In this document: in pieces, positions 47,744-57,400 of the stretch | How positions within the stretch are numbered: the stretch's first letter is position 1 | Layout of the letters: every line of letters begins with the position of its first letter | Assembly: GCA_039636865.1 (NCBI GenBank) | Contig: CP144172.1 | Coordinates: forward strand, 3,100,001 to 3,164,000 | DNA: 64,000 nt | DNA from: Dermatophilaceae bacterium Sec6.4 | GTDB lineage: Bacteria > Actinomycetota > Actinomycetes > Actinomycetales > Dermatophilaceae | Reading direction: 5' to 3' | Notes under the pieces: generated by a model | What the model was told of the DNA's origin: nothing | Database searches by the model: none | What the model saw: the letters and a program-made list of their open reading frames with translations, nothing else | Made by a program: the position numbers and the translations under genes

Positions 47744-47791
47744 TTTCTACAGTCCTTGATTTCTACAGTCGTCGATTTCTACAGCCCTTGC
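47744..47791. repeat. Three tandem 16-bp repeats
   Basis: TTTCTACAGTCCTTGA, TTTCTACAGTCGTCGA and TTTCTACAGCCCTTGC lie end to end between kynU and the decayed dioxygenase; the third copy includes the dioxygenase stop codon. The first two copies look like duplications of that gene's 3' end. Confidence 0.8.
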
Positions 47792-48362
47792 GCGATCTGG
47801 GCACGGACGGTGAACAGCTCGGGGAAGAACGTCTGATCCAGCGCGCGACGCAGAGACGCGACGCCGCTGGAGCCACCGGTGCCGGGTGCGCCGCCGATGA
47901 TGCGCTCGACCGTCTTCAGGTGCTGGGACCGCCAGAGCTGGAAATTGTCCTCCAGGTCGACGAGCTCCTCACACGTCTCGTAGATGTCCCAGTGCCGCGC
48001 CGGTTCGGAGTAGACCTCGTGGAACACCTCGCCGCCCCTCGTGCGGGGTGTACGGCAGCCGGACGTCGCGCTCGACGACAGCGGCCGGTACTGCAAATCT
48101 GCGACGGCCCAGCAGCGCGTGCGAGGAGGGTTCGGCGGAAGGTGCGGAACGTGGCGTACTCGCTGGGGGTGAGGGTCGCCAGGACCGACCATTGCTGCGT
48201 GAGCGTGGCCTGGATGTGTTTGACCCGAGCCAGCCGCTTCAGCGACGCCTGCAACTCATCGTGCTGCGGCGGTACCGCGCGCGGTAGCTGCGCGGACAGC
48301 AACGTATCCAGGTGCAGGTAGGCGCCGTAGGACATCGCCGGGACGTGGAACTGATCGTTCAT
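47779..48362 (-). pseudogene. kynA: Decayed tryptophan 2,3-dioxygenase
   Basis: Only about 194 codons' worth of a roughly 280-residue enzyme remain, in two frames. The first frame gives [16 protein letters not shown], then [20 protein letters not shown], where the segment carrying the active-site HQ-x2-ELW motif is missing, and [14 protein letters not shown]. After a scrambled stretch (about 48030-48137) the other frame gives [32 protein letters not shown] and GTGGSSGVASLRR, the C-terminal heme and substrate region. So there are at least two internal deletions and a frameshift. A sequencing error cannot explain the in-frame loss. It lies directly upstream of kynU on the same strand. Confidence 0.85.
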
Positions 48363-48375
48363 CAGGCCCGCTGGC

Positions 48376-49563
48376 TCATTGGGCTCGCCCTCGCCGACGG
48401 TCCCGCAGGTTCGCCACGTGAGCCGACACCGCCGGGTCCACTCCGAGGCCGATCGCCAGATAGGTCGCGACGAAATCGACCATCGACAGGTGTTCGGCGA
48501 GGCGCACCACCGGGTGTCCGGGCGCAGCCACGGACTCCACCACCCGCACCTGCGCCTCGCGCGCAGTGGCGAGGAGATCCTCGGTCAGGGCCCGCTCCTC
48601 CTCGCTCTCGCGGGTGGGCACCGCCACCGGCGCGTCGCGCAGCATCATCAACCCCAGGTTGGGTTGTGCCGGACCGTCCAGGAACGGGTCGGCGAAGATG
48701 TCCATCCCGGTGCGTCCCGCGAGGCCGTGACCGCCTCCTGCGGTGAACGGGCCGTCGAAACACGCCACCACCTGCGAGGCCGCATCGGGCAGCTCACCCC
48801 AGGTGGCGGGCATCCGGGCGGTCCGGGAGAGCATCGACGCGGCGCGGCGCGCAGCGACGCCGGTCAGCGGGTTGTCGCCCAGGATCACCGGCACCGTCTC
48901 GGCCAACTGCACCGCCATCACCTTGGCCGGGTTGACGAACGACTCCGAGGAGGGCCGACAGGTGTCGGCCTGCTCGTCCAACCTCGTGGCGATCTGCCCG
49001 AAAACGGACTCCGGCACGTCGGCCAGACCCAGGACGTCCGCGGCGAGCAGTACCGGAGTCAGCAGCGACCAGAGCGACGTGCGGCTGGAGGTACGCCCGC
49101 GACCGACGCCGATGTGGACGCCGCGCGCGCGATGCGCAGCCTCGGACAACGGCGAGTCGTCAGCGCCCACCGTCAGCAACGAGGCCCCGCGGCGGGCCGC
49201 TTCCCAGGCAATCGCGACCGGACCGTCGGCGGTGCCGGACAGCGATACGGCAATGACGAGATCGAGCGGTCCCACCCACCCAGGAAGCGGAAGATTACGG
49301 CGGACCGTCACCGGCACCGGTGAACCGGGCTCGGACAACAGCTCCAGCACGTCTGCGACGACAGAGGAACCCCCTAGTGCCGCAACGAGAACCGAGCGTG
49401 GACGCTCACCGAACGCGACGCGCGCCACCCCTGCCTCCTGAGCGAGCGTGACAGCTTCTCGAACCTGGGCACCGGCCGTGGCCAGCGCGCGCAACGTACT
49501 GCGCGAATCCCGCCAGACGAGCTCGTTCGGGTCATCGATCCACGACTCCTGCAACAGTGGCAT
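48376..49563 (-). CDS. SIS-domain sugar-phosphate isomerase-like protein (Rv3256c-like)
   Basis: A 395-residue protein with two SIS-like halves. The first has [19 protein letters not shown] and [17 protein letters not shown] (sugar-phosphate Ser/Thr loop). The second starts near the conserved [16 protein letters not shown]. It resembles bifunctional phosphoglucose/phosphomannose isomerases and the conserved Rv3256c position beside manB. Probably links fructose-6-P and mannose-6-P pools feeding ManB, but activity is inferred. The ATG of [12 protein letters not shown] was chosen; a 36-codon extension would cover the Trm112-like gene. Last gene of the manB operon. Confidence 0.85.
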   Translation of the reverse strand: MPLLQESWIDDPNELVWRDSRSTLRALATAGAQVREAVTLAQEAGVARVAFGERPRSVLVAALGGSSVVADVLELLSEPGSPVPVTVRRNLPLPGWVGPLDLVIAVSLSGTADGPVAIAWEAARRGASLLTVGADDSPLSEAAHRARGVHIGVGRGRTSSRTSLWSLLTPVLLAADVLGLADVPESVFGQIATRLDEQADTCRPSSESFVNPAKVMAVQLAETVPVILGDNPLTGVAARRAASMLSRTARMPATWGELPDAASQVVACFDGPFTAGGGHGLAGRTGMDIFADPFLDGPAQPNLGLMMLRDAPVAVPTRESEEERALTEDLLATAREAQVRVVESVAAPGHPVVRLAEHLSMVDFVATYLAIGLGVDPAVSAHVANLRDRRRGRAQ

Positions 49564-49571
49564 TGCCGCGC

Positions 49572-49802
49572 TCAGACCGCGATGATGCGTGCCTCGTCGG
49601 CAAGCAACACCGGAATCCCGTCGGTGATCGGGTATCCGCGACGGATGCCCGGGTCGCACTCCTGCGCGCACTGCAGCTCCGGCCCACCGTCCGGCGACGT
49701 GGCGTCGACCAGCTCGTTACGGCATACCGGACACCGCAGAATTTCACGCAGCCACGGTTCGATGGTGTTCGGTTCGGTGGCGTTCGGTTCGATGGTGTTC
49801 AT
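49572..49802 (-). CDS. Trm112-family small zinc protein with repeat N-terminus
   Basis: A 76-residue protein. The C-terminal 60 residues are Trm112-like (LREILRCPVCRNELV then CAQECDPGI, ending YPITDGIPVLLADEAR), a small fold that often stabilises enzymes. The first 15 residues are three copies of a five-residue unit (NTIEP, NATEP, NTIEP) encoded by a 15-bp tandem repeat, absent from normal family members. It overlaps manB by four bases and precedes the SIS gene, as in many actinobacteria. Confidence 0.85.
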   Translation of the reverse strand: MNTIEPNATEPNTIEPWLREILRCPVCRNELVDATSPDGGPELQCAQECDPGIRRGYPITDGIPVLLADEARIIAV

Positions 49803-51274
49803 AGCAGTCCAGTCTCCTCGTCGTCTGCACGGATCGCCGCGAGGGCGCGGTCCCGGATCGCCGTCATGGTCGATTCATCGGCCGCCTCGACGTTCAGGCG
49901 CAGCAGCGGCTCGGTGTTGCTGCCCCGAACATTAAGCCACCACATGGGCGCGGACTCGTGGGTGAACGTCAACCCGTCCAGCGAGTCCTGCACCACCCCG
50001 TCCATGCCGAGAGCCATCGAACGCACCCGCTGCGTCGCAGCGCTTTTGTCCGCCACCGTGGAGTTGATCTCGCCGGACGGGACGTAACGGCTGTACCCGG
50101 CCATCAGATCCGAGAGAGACCCGTCGTGCGCGCGCAGTGCGGACAGGACGTGCATCGCGGCGAGCATCCCGGTGTCGGCGTACCAGAAATCCTTGAAGTA
50201 ATAGTGGGCGGAGTGCTCTCCTCCGAAGATGGCCTCGTTGTCGGCCATGTCCGACTTGATGAAGGAGTGCCCGACACGGGTGCGCACCGGGATCGCGCCG
50301 TGCTCACGAATGATCTCCGGCACGGCGAGGGAAGAGATGAGGTTGTGCACCACGCGAATCTGCTCGGCCGGTGTTCCGTCCTGCACCGCCCGGTCGATCT
50401 CGCGCACCGCCACCAGCGCGGTCACCGCCGACGCGCTCACCGGCTCACCACGTTCGTCGACCACGAAGCACCGGTCGGCATCGCCGTCGAAGGCCAACCC
50501 GATGTCGGCGCCGTGCTCGCGCACGGCGTGTTGCAGGTCGACCAGGTTGGCCGGCTCCAGCGGGTTGGCCGGATGGTTGGGAAAGGTGCCGTCCAGCTCG
50601 AAATAGAGCGGCACGATCTGCAGTGGTAGTGGCGCAAGACCCGCGTGCGTGCCCAGCACAGCAGGGACGGTAAGCCCGCCCATCCCGTTGCCCGCATCCA
50701 CGACGACCTTCAGCGGTCGACCCACCCCCAGGTCGGCTTCGCTGCTCAGATCCACCAGCCCACGCAACATCGCGGCGTAGTCGGCGAGGAGGTTCTGTTC
50801 ACTGACCGAACCGATCGTGCTGACCGGGTCCGGCTCACCATGGTCCAGCCAGTCCTGGGCCTGGTCCCGCACCTGCGCAAGGCCCGTGTCGGTGCTGATC
50901 GGCGCTGCGCCGGCCCGACACATCTTGATGCCGTTGTACTGCGCCGGGTTGTGACTCGCGGTGAACATCGCACCGGGCAGATCCAGGATGCCGCTGGCGT
51001 AGTAGAGACCGTCGGTCGAGCAGAGCCCGATGACTGTCGCGTCGACGCCACGGGCCACCACCCCCTGCGCGAATGCGGCAGCTAGCTCCGGGGAGCTGGG
51101 TCGCATGTCGTAACCGATGACGACGCCGGCGCTTTTCTGCCCGCTTTCCGGCCGCGCGATCTGCTCGGCGAACGCGGCACCGAAGGCCCGGGCCACCGCA
51201 ACGGAGAGCTGCTCGGGGACGAGACCGCGAACGTCGTACGCCTTGACGAAATCTTGCAGCCTGGTCGAGATCAC
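49799..51274 (-). CDS. manB: Phosphomannomutase/phosphoglucomutase
   Basis: A 491-residue alpha-D-phosphohexomutase converting mannose-6-P to mannose-1-P, precursor of GDP-mannose for glycans and glycolipids. Phosphoserine loop TASHNPAQYNGIKM, metal loop AFDGDADRCFVVD, sugar loop GGEHSAHYYFKDF, and C-terminal phosphate-binding VRGSNTEPLLRLN. GTG start with TAGGCT six bases upstream. Heads the operon manB - Trm112-like - SIS. Confidence 0.95.
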   Translation of the reverse strand: MISTRLQDFVKAYDVRGLVPEQLSVAVARAFGAAFAEQIARPESGQKSAGVVIGYDMRPSSPELAAAFAQGVVARGVDATVIGLCSTDGLYYASGILDLPGAMFTASHNPAQYNGIKMCRAGAAPISTDTGLAQVRDQAQDWLDHGEPDPVSTIGSVSEQNLLADYAAMLRGLVDLSSEADLGVGRPLKVVVDAGNGMGGLTVPAVLGTHAGLAPLPLQIVPLYFELDGTFPNHPANPLEPANLVDLQHAVREHGADIGLAFDGDADRCFVVDERGEPVSASAVTALVAVREIDRAVQDGTPAEQIRVVHNLISSLAVPEIIREHGAIPVRTRVGHSFIKSDMADNEAIFGGEHSAHYYFKDFWYADTGMLAAMHVLSALRAHDGSLSDLMAGYSRYVPSGEINSTVADKSAATQRVRSMALGMDGVVQDSLDGLTFTHESAPMWWLNVRGSNTEPLLRLNVEAADESTMTAIRDRALAAIRADDEETGLL

Positions 51275-51280
51275 CGCCGC

Positions 51281-51286
51281 AGCCTA
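51281..51286 (-). promoter_or_regulatory. -10 hexamer TAGGCT of manB, leaderless start
   Basis: TAGGCT-N6-GTG, located in the 20 bases between the DUF3499 stop and manB. Confidence 0.6.
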
Positions 51287-51294
51287 ACGGGGCA

Positions 51295-51648
51295 CTAAGA
51301 GCTGGGAACCACGCGCAACCGGGACTGCGCGGGCGGCGGTGGCACCTCGCGGCGGCCTGCTTCCCGGACGGCATCGGCGAGCGCAGCCAGATCGTCACCG
51401 AACGGCACCGGAGGCTCCAGATCAATAGCGAGTCGCACCACATCCCAACCCCTCGGCGCGGTGAATCGACTCGTGTGAGTGGCGCACAGGTCATAGGAGT
51501 GCGGCTCGGCATAGGTGGCGAGGGGGCCGAGCACGATCGTGCAGTCCGCATGGACGTAGGTCAATGTCGCGACCGATGGCTGCGAGCACGCACTGCGGTC
51601 GCAGGTACGCATCAGCGGCCGGGAGGAAGCAGTGGCGGGGTGTGTCAC
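51295..51648 (-). CDS. DUF3499-family protein
   Basis: A 117-residue actinobacterial protein. The conserved region starts RTCDRSACSQPSVATLTY and continues PHSYDLCATHTSRFTAPRGWDVV, giving C-x4-C and C-x2-H ligands that look like a small metal site. Function unknown; its position between manB and the zincin-fold gene is conserved with mycobacteria (Rv3258c). GTG start supported by TAGCCT six bases upstream, though an ATG 36 bases later matches many homologues. Confidence 0.85.
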   Translation of the reverse strand: MTHPATASSRPLMRTCDRSACSQPSVATLTYVHADCTIVLGPLATYAEPHSYDLCATHTSRFTAPRGWDVVRLAIDLEPPVPFGDDLAALADAVREAGRREVPPPPAQSRLRVVPSS

Positions 51649-51654
51649 GAAGTG

Positions 51655-51660
51655 AGGCTA
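51655..51660 (-). promoter_or_regulatory. -10 hexamer TAGCCT of the DUF3499 gene
   Basis: TAGCCT-N6-GTG. With the opposing hexamer 50 bases away it forms a compact 73-base divergent promoter. Confidence 0.5.
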
Positions 51661-51709
51661 GGTCAGAGCCGGACGAAACGACCGCCCGGCGCGCCGCAAA
51701 CGCTCTGGT

Positions 51710-51715
51710 TAGGGT
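51710..51715 (+). promoter_or_regulatory. -10 hexamer TAGGGT of the zincin-fold gene
   Basis: TAGGGT-N6-ATG; decides this start over internal ATGs. Confidence 0.6.
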
Positions 51716-51721
51716 TGGTCG

Positions 51722-52195
51722 ATGACCGGTGACGCCGCTTGGCAGGACCTACGCCGCCCCGCTGGGCAGGCGGAGGGCGCCGGGGCCGCTCCCCGACCCA
51801 GACGGCCGACCCGTCCCGGGCGGCATGGACGAGGCCCCCGTGGTCCGATGGCCTGGCCCAGGGTGCCAGCGATGCAGACCCGGTCCGACGACTTCGACCG
51901 GACGGTGCTGGAGTCCCTGGAGCGACTGGAGCGCCGCATCAAACGGCCCCTGGACATGCTGGAGGTCGCGGTCGAGGACGTCCCGGCGCACGATCCGGCG
52001 CCCTGGGAGTCGGACGTGGCGCTCGGACGTAGCTTTCCCGGCCACGGGGGCGCTGTTACGCGGATCGTGATCTACCGTCGCCCGATCGAAGCGAGGACCT
52101 TCGACCGCGACGAACTCAGCGAGCTCATCGACCACGTCGTCGCCGAGCAGGTGGCTGACGTGATCGGCATCCACCCCGACGACCTGCAGGACTGA
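51722..52195 (+). CDS. Zincin-like metallopeptidase-family protein lacking HExxH
   Basis: A 157-residue protein of the Rv3259/Zincin_1 type. A basic Arg/Pro/Gly-rich N-terminus (RPRRPTRPGRHGRGPRGP, 25-42) is followed by the domain from FDRTVLESLERLERR. Where peptidase members have HExxH, this one reads DHVVAEQVADVIGI, so a catalytic zinc site is absent. It may be a structural remnant with another role. Leaderless ATG by hexamer spacing. Position opposite DUF3499 is conserved with mycobacteria; the epimerase-like gene follows 6 bases on. Confidence 0.8.
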   Translation: MTGDAAWQDLRRPAGQAEGAGAAPRPRRPTRPGRHGRGPRGPMAWPRVPAMQTRSDDFDRTVLESLERLERRIKRPLDMLEVAVEDVPAHDPAPWESDVALGRSFPGHGGAVTRIVIYRRPIEARTFDRDELSELIDHVVAEQVADVIGIHPDDLQD

Positions 52196-52201
52196 TCGCG
52201 A

Positions 52202-53032
52202 ATGACCGACCCGACTGCTGCTCCTAACCTGCTCACCGGACTACCCGTCATACCCCGGCACCCCGTTCTGGTCACCGGCGGCACCGGCACCCTGGGCCGT
52301 GCGGTCGTCCAGGAACTCCTCGTGTCCGAGGTCCCGGCACGCGTTCTGTCCCATCGGGCAGATGCGCAGTCGGGGGCACCGGTTTATCTCGGCGACCTAC
52401 GCACCGGCTCCGGGCTGGCAGATGCTGTGCGCGGCGTGAGTGCCGTGATCCATTGCGCCACGAGTACGACCGGGTCCGCGGTCGACGTGGACGGTCTGGA
52501 GCGGTTGTGCAATGCATTGGCGCAGCACAACCCGCAGGCGCACCTCGTGCATGTGTCGATCGTGGGGTGTTGGGACAACCCGTTGCCGTACTACCGGGTC
52601 AAGGCCGAGGCCGAGACGGTGGTGGGCCAGTCCGGGCGACCGGCCACGATCGTGCGCGCCACCCAGTTCCACCCGTTCGTGGAGCGGATATGCACGGCGT
52701 CGCTCGGGCCGCTCGCCGTGGGTCTTCGCGGATTGCGGTTCGCGCCCTGCGACCCGGTGTGGGTGGCCGGACACCTGGTCGATGTGGCGCTGGAGGGGAT
52801 TCCGGCAGCAGGGCCGATCGAGCTCGCCGGACCAGAGGTACTGACCGCTCGGGAGCTGAGCGTGCTGTCCGCCCATTTGTCCGGGAAGTCCACCCCACGA
52901 CAGGTCAGGCTGCCGACCGTGGGGCGCACCCTGTCGGCATTCGCGCGCGGGTCGAATCTGCCCGGTGAGCAGGCTGTACGGGGTGGGCGCACCTACGCGC
53001 AGTGGTGGACCGACCGGGCAACTACTCCCTAA
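52202..53032 (+). CDS. NAD(P)-binding epimerase/NmrA-like protein
   Basis: A 276-residue extended short-chain dehydrogenase-type protein. Rossmann loop VTGGTGTLGRAVV is intact near residues 20-32. There is no YxxxK triad; YYRVKAEAE gives Y-x-x-K in a shifted context. It resembles atypical SDR5/NmrA-like sensors or quinone-handling proteins. It follows the zincin-fold gene closely and overlaps convergent DUF5719 by four bases. Substrate unknown. Confidence 0.85.
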   Translation: MTDPTAAPNLLTGLPVIPRHPVLVTGGTGTLGRAVVQELLVSEVPARVLSHRADAQSGAPVYLGDLRTGSGLADAVRGVSAVIHCATSTTGSAVDVDGLERLCNALAQHNPQAHLVHVSIVGCWDNPLPYYRVKAEAETVVGQSGRPATIVRATQFHPFVERICTASLGPLAVGLRGLRFAPCDPVWVAGHLVDVALEGIPAAGPIELAGPEVLTARELSVLSAHLSGKSTPRQVRLPTVGRTLSAFARGSNLPGEQAVRGGRTYAQWWTDRATTP

Positions 53033-54486
53033 TCTGCAGCCTCTTGATCGGCAGGGACCAGTCGGATCGCCTGCGATCGAAGCGGTAGGGGCGCGAGCGC
53101 CGTCGTCGCGAGCAGCGGCCCCTTCGCGGAAGTGCCCTGCAGGGTCACCGCAGTACGCACCGAACCGGAGACGACGGTGATCCACACGGAGCGAGCCCCT
53201 GGCAACGCCTGTATCACGGGTGTGCCGGGGGTGATGACGCGGGTCGTCGCCGTAAGCGCGCCGCCGGCGTCGACGGTACTCACGCGCACTCTTGCCGAGC
53301 CGGCGACGGCAGTCACACCCAGTGTCGCCGCGAGACCGGCGGGCAGGCCCGTGCCCGTGAGAGTCGTCACGGGCACGGCAGCAGTCGCCCAGGACAGATC
53401 GGCCGCGCCACGTGCTGCAGTGCGCGTGAACGCGGCGGCCACCACTGGTTCATCCGAGAGCACCTGAACGCTGTAACTACCTGGCGTCAGGCCGGTCAAC
53501 GCGGCGGCAGCAGTGCTCGCCGCCGGGACACTGATGACCTTCTCCATCGCAATCACGCCGTTCGCACCGGTTGCCCGTACGCGCACGACGGCCGACGAGC
53601 CACCGGGATTGGCCACCCGGACTGAGGGGACCACGCTGGAGGCAGTCACCACGGGTACCACCTGGGTACGCGCCGGGGCCGCCGACATACCGGAAACCGC
53701 CATACCTACCGGGGATTCACCATCGCGCCAGACATCCGAGGCCCAGGCAGCTACCGGCCCACCCGCCGAGGTCACGTGGATCGCCGGGTCGATGCCGGGC
53801 CGAGCAGAGGCGAGGACCAGGACGACCCGTGTCCGCGCTGCCACCACCACGCCCGCAACCGAACCGGGGTCGCGCCCGGCACTGGTCACCACCTCTGCTG
53901 TCACCGTCACGGCAGAGGCGCCGGGATTGCTCAGCACCAACCGGGTCGCCCGTCCCGGTTGGTGACCACCGGAGAGCAACCACCCGTCACGCGTGGCCGC
54001 ACCGCACTGCACGAACGACGCACCGCGAACCTGCGCCGTCTCCAGCGCCGAGTACTGCGCAACGGAACTGCCCGGCGCGGACCGACCGGTCAGCTCAATG
54101 CTTTCGGCTCTGCCTGCCTGCACCAGATTCTGGAACAGCCCACCGGAGGTCGGCGCCAACGTACCGGTCGACGAGGTGCCCTTGTCCGGCAGGAAGGTGG
54201 CCTGCAATCGACCCGCGGCAGCCGGCAATGCGACCGGCGGCGTGATCCCCGCAAGTACCTGCGCGGGCGGAGTCGCCGCAAGGGTTCCCGCCTGCTGCCC
54301 CTCGAGCTCGGGGCCGGGGCACGTCCACGTGGCCCGGTCCAGCGCCTGCGACGGCTGGGATACCGATGCGATCCGGTCGCCGCGCCGGTCCCACCGCAGG
54401 GTCCCGTCTACGTGACCCGCGCCGTAGACCAGGCCGGTCCCCACGCCGGCGGCAACGAGCACCCGTAGCACCCCGCCGACCTTCAC
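53029..54486 (-). CDS. DUF5719 secreted/anchored protein
   Basis: A 485-residue protein: one N-terminal TM or signal anchor (GGVLRVLVAAGVGTGLVYG), then a long Ser/Thr/Ala/Val-rich strand-repeat region (about 170-480) like stacked beta-sandwich modules. It matches the actinobacterial DUF5719 family found next to large glycosyltransferases. GTG overlaps the glycosyltransferase stop (GTGA), so it is translationally coupled. Probably acts outside the cell with the glycosyltransferase product; inference from the operon. Confidence 0.82.
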   Translation of the reverse strand: MKVGGVLRVLVAAGVGTGLVYGAGHVDGTLRWDRRGDRIASVSQPSQALDRATWTCPGPELEGQQAGTLAATPPAQVLAGITPPVALPAAAGRLQATFLPDKGTSSTGTLAPTSGGLFQNLVQAGRAESIELTGRSAPGSSVAQYSALETAQVRGASFVQCGAATRDGWLLSGGHQPGRATRLVLSNPGASAVTVTAEVVTSAGRDPGSVAGVVVAARTRVVLVLASARPGIDPAIHVTSAGGPVAAWASDVWRDGESPVGMAVSGMSAAPARTQVVPVVTASSVVPSVRVANPGGSSAVVRVRATGANGVIAMEKVISVPAASTAAAALTGLTPGSYSVQVLSDEPVVAAAFTRTAARGAADLSWATAAVPVTTLTGTGLPAGLAATLGVTAVAGSARVRVSTVDAGGALTATTRVITPGTPVIQALPGARSVWITVVSGSVRTAVTLQGTSAKGPLLATTALAPLPLRSQAIRLVPADQEAAD

Positions 54487-57400
54487 ACCCGGGCCTTTCG
54501 CGACCCGAACGGGATGGCCAGGTAGCAGACCGCGATGAGCAGCACCAATTGCAACCAGGGCAGTCGACGATTCGCCGCGCCCGGCGTCACGCGCAACGTG
54601 CCGCCGGTCGTCGGCAGCGCGTAGCTGGGCGATCCGCCCGCCAACGAGGCCGACAGCAGACGTCCGTCCAGCGTGACCCGGCCCCGACCGATCCACCCGG
54701 CACCCTCGGCCAGCACCAGTGCCCGACCGGGCGGGCCGGGGCGCAACACGTCCGTCGCCAGGCCGTGCGCGCCGGTCGACGACAGCTCAGTCGCCGGGAG
54801 ACCCGCCTGGGTGAGGATCAGTCGGCTACTGGCCACCGGACCGCTGTCGCCCGAAATAGGCACCACCCGCCACAACGCGGTATCCCGCGTGGTGGACAGC
54901 TGGGTCACTGCGCCCGAAGCGATCAGCGTGGAGTTCAGCTGGGCGTCTGCGGGTGCACCGCGCACGACCACATAGGACACCGCCAACTGGTGTAGCAGGT
55001 CGGTGGCCGAAGCAGCACCGGCGCCGAGTGCGGTCACTGCGGCAGCGGTCCGGGCGTCGTATGCCGGGTCCGGGCGCCGTAGATCGCGCGCGGGCACGCC
55101 CGACTCCCGCCCGACCAGGCGGTAACTCAACGTTGCAGCGCCGCCGCTGCCGGGGGTACGGCTCAGGACGAGCGCCCGCGGGGCGCGACTGGCGGCCAGC
55201 TGTTCATCGACCACGGATGGCAGCACGTTCGTAGCCGGTGTCGTCGCGCGCGGTGACGCGGTCCAGATCGCGAAGCCGCCGAGGACGCTGGCACCGACGC
55301 AGGCAACGGCCGTACCGGTGCGCACCCAGAGCCGCGCCCGGCCGCCCGTCAGGCCCCGGATCCCCATCAGTCCCACCGCGAGCAGAGCGAACGCGTAGAC
55401 GTCGAGCGCAGGACCGACCCATGGGGTCGCGGCCCCCGTGACGGCTGCCCTGGTGGCGGTGAGCACGACGTGCGGTGCGGCGAGCGCAGCAGCCAGGCCG
55501 AGTAGCCCGGTGCCGATCAACGCTGCCCCCCGCATGCCCAGCCCGGGGCGCAGCAGCCCGCACACCCCGATGAACAGCACCGGAACTGTCGCCACCACGG
55601 CATAGGAGCCGGGACCGCCGGGATGCACGAGTGCCAGCTGCCAGCCGCGTGCGAGGGCACCACGCGCGTCATCCAGCGCGCCAGGGCCGGCGAGCAGCAA
55701 CCGGTGATCGCCGGTCACGGCAGCACGGGTCCAGGGCCCCAACAACAGCCACGGCGTGATCAGAATCGCCAGCTGACGCCACCGTGCGGCACCGCGGGCC
55801 GCAACGACACCCACGAGGGCCACGATGCTGCAGGCCAGGAGCAGAACAGGCGCGAAGGCACCGGTCGCAGCGACTGCCAGGACCGCTCCGAAAGCAGTTG
55901 CTGTCGTTGCCCCTCGACGTGCTGCAGCAAGTGTCCCCGCGAGTGCGACTGGCAGCAGGATGTGCCCCACCGCCGGCCCGAGCCGGCCCTGCCCGACTGC
56001 GGTGGTGAGGGTGGGCAGCGTGGCCCACAGCAGCGCGATGACCGCCCGTGGCCACCGCTCGGTGGTGATGATGCGACCGCAGCAGTAGGCAGCCAACCCC
56101 GACAGCGGCATCGCGGCGACCAGAATCCAGGCGACCGCCACCGCGCCGGACGCGGCCGGATTGACCCAGGGCAGCAGTCCGACCAGCCAGGCCAGTGGCG
56201 CAAGCACGACCAGGTAGGGGGTCGGCGTCGAGGCATGGCCGAGTCCCGGGCCGACCCAGGCGTCGTGGTAGGTAGCCCAGATGCCGGCTGCGTCGGTGCG
56301 GAACGGTAGTAGCTGCCCACCGACCAGGCCCTGCCCGGCCCCGGTCAGCGAACCGTCGGTCAGCAGATCGCGCCACCACACTGCGGCGGCAACCGACAGG
56401 AGCAGTACCACCAGTCCGCCGGGGCCGAAGATCGCGCGGGCGATGCCGCCGTGCCCATCGCCGCCGATGGACCCGGTCCGAACCGCGTCGAGCTGGGCAC
56501 GCGCCGCCTGACCCGCCGTAACGAACAGTCCTCGCAGGTTGCGACGCCGAGTGGTGGCACGGCGAAAGAAACGGCCGCGGGCCCGCAGCACCCGCAGTAC
56601 GCCGAGTGGCGCACTGGCCTGCACCAGTTCGACACCGGCTCGTCGCGGACGCTTTGCGAGCAACAGGAACAGGGCCAGCACGGTCGAGCTAACCGCCATC
56701 CATAGTGCGAGGAACGGCATGCCGAGCAGGCTCGAGCGAGCCAACGCGACCTGACGATGACGGCGCAGGGTGCGGATGTTCGAGCCGTCCGCGCGCGCCC
56801 GACCACGGACCCGGGCGGAGGGGACCACGACGACGGAGTGGCCGATGAGGTGCGCCCGCCACCCCAGATCCAGTCCGTCGCCGTCGCCGTCGAAGGCGGG
56901 GTCGAATCCGCCGAGGGTGTTGTAGGTGTCGCGGCGCACGAGCATTCCGGCGCTACTGACCGACAGCGCATCCCGCCGATGATCCAGCTGGCCCTGATCG
57001 GGGGTGCCGGGTGGCACCGTGGCGACATGGCGCCCGGTGCGGGTGATGTCCGAGCCGATGTCCAGCAGCATCGTGGGGTCGGCCGCGTCGACCACCTTGC
57101 ACCCGGCGATACCGACCCGCTCGGACCCCGATGCGGCTTCGGTCAGTTCCTCGAGTGCATCGACGTCGGGGGCACTGTCCTCGTGCAGCAACCACAGCCA
57201 TGAGGTGCGGTCGCTGGCTCGCACTGGACGGGCGCCGGCCCGCCGTGCGGAGCGCCGCTGTACCACATGGTCCTCGCCGGGTGGGGGCAGGGCATCCACG
57301 GCCATGTCGACCACTGCGGCGAACGGCGTATCAGGGGGCACGGTGACCACCGACAGGCCGGAGAACGCCTGACGCAGCGTGCCGTGCTGCTCCAGGTACG

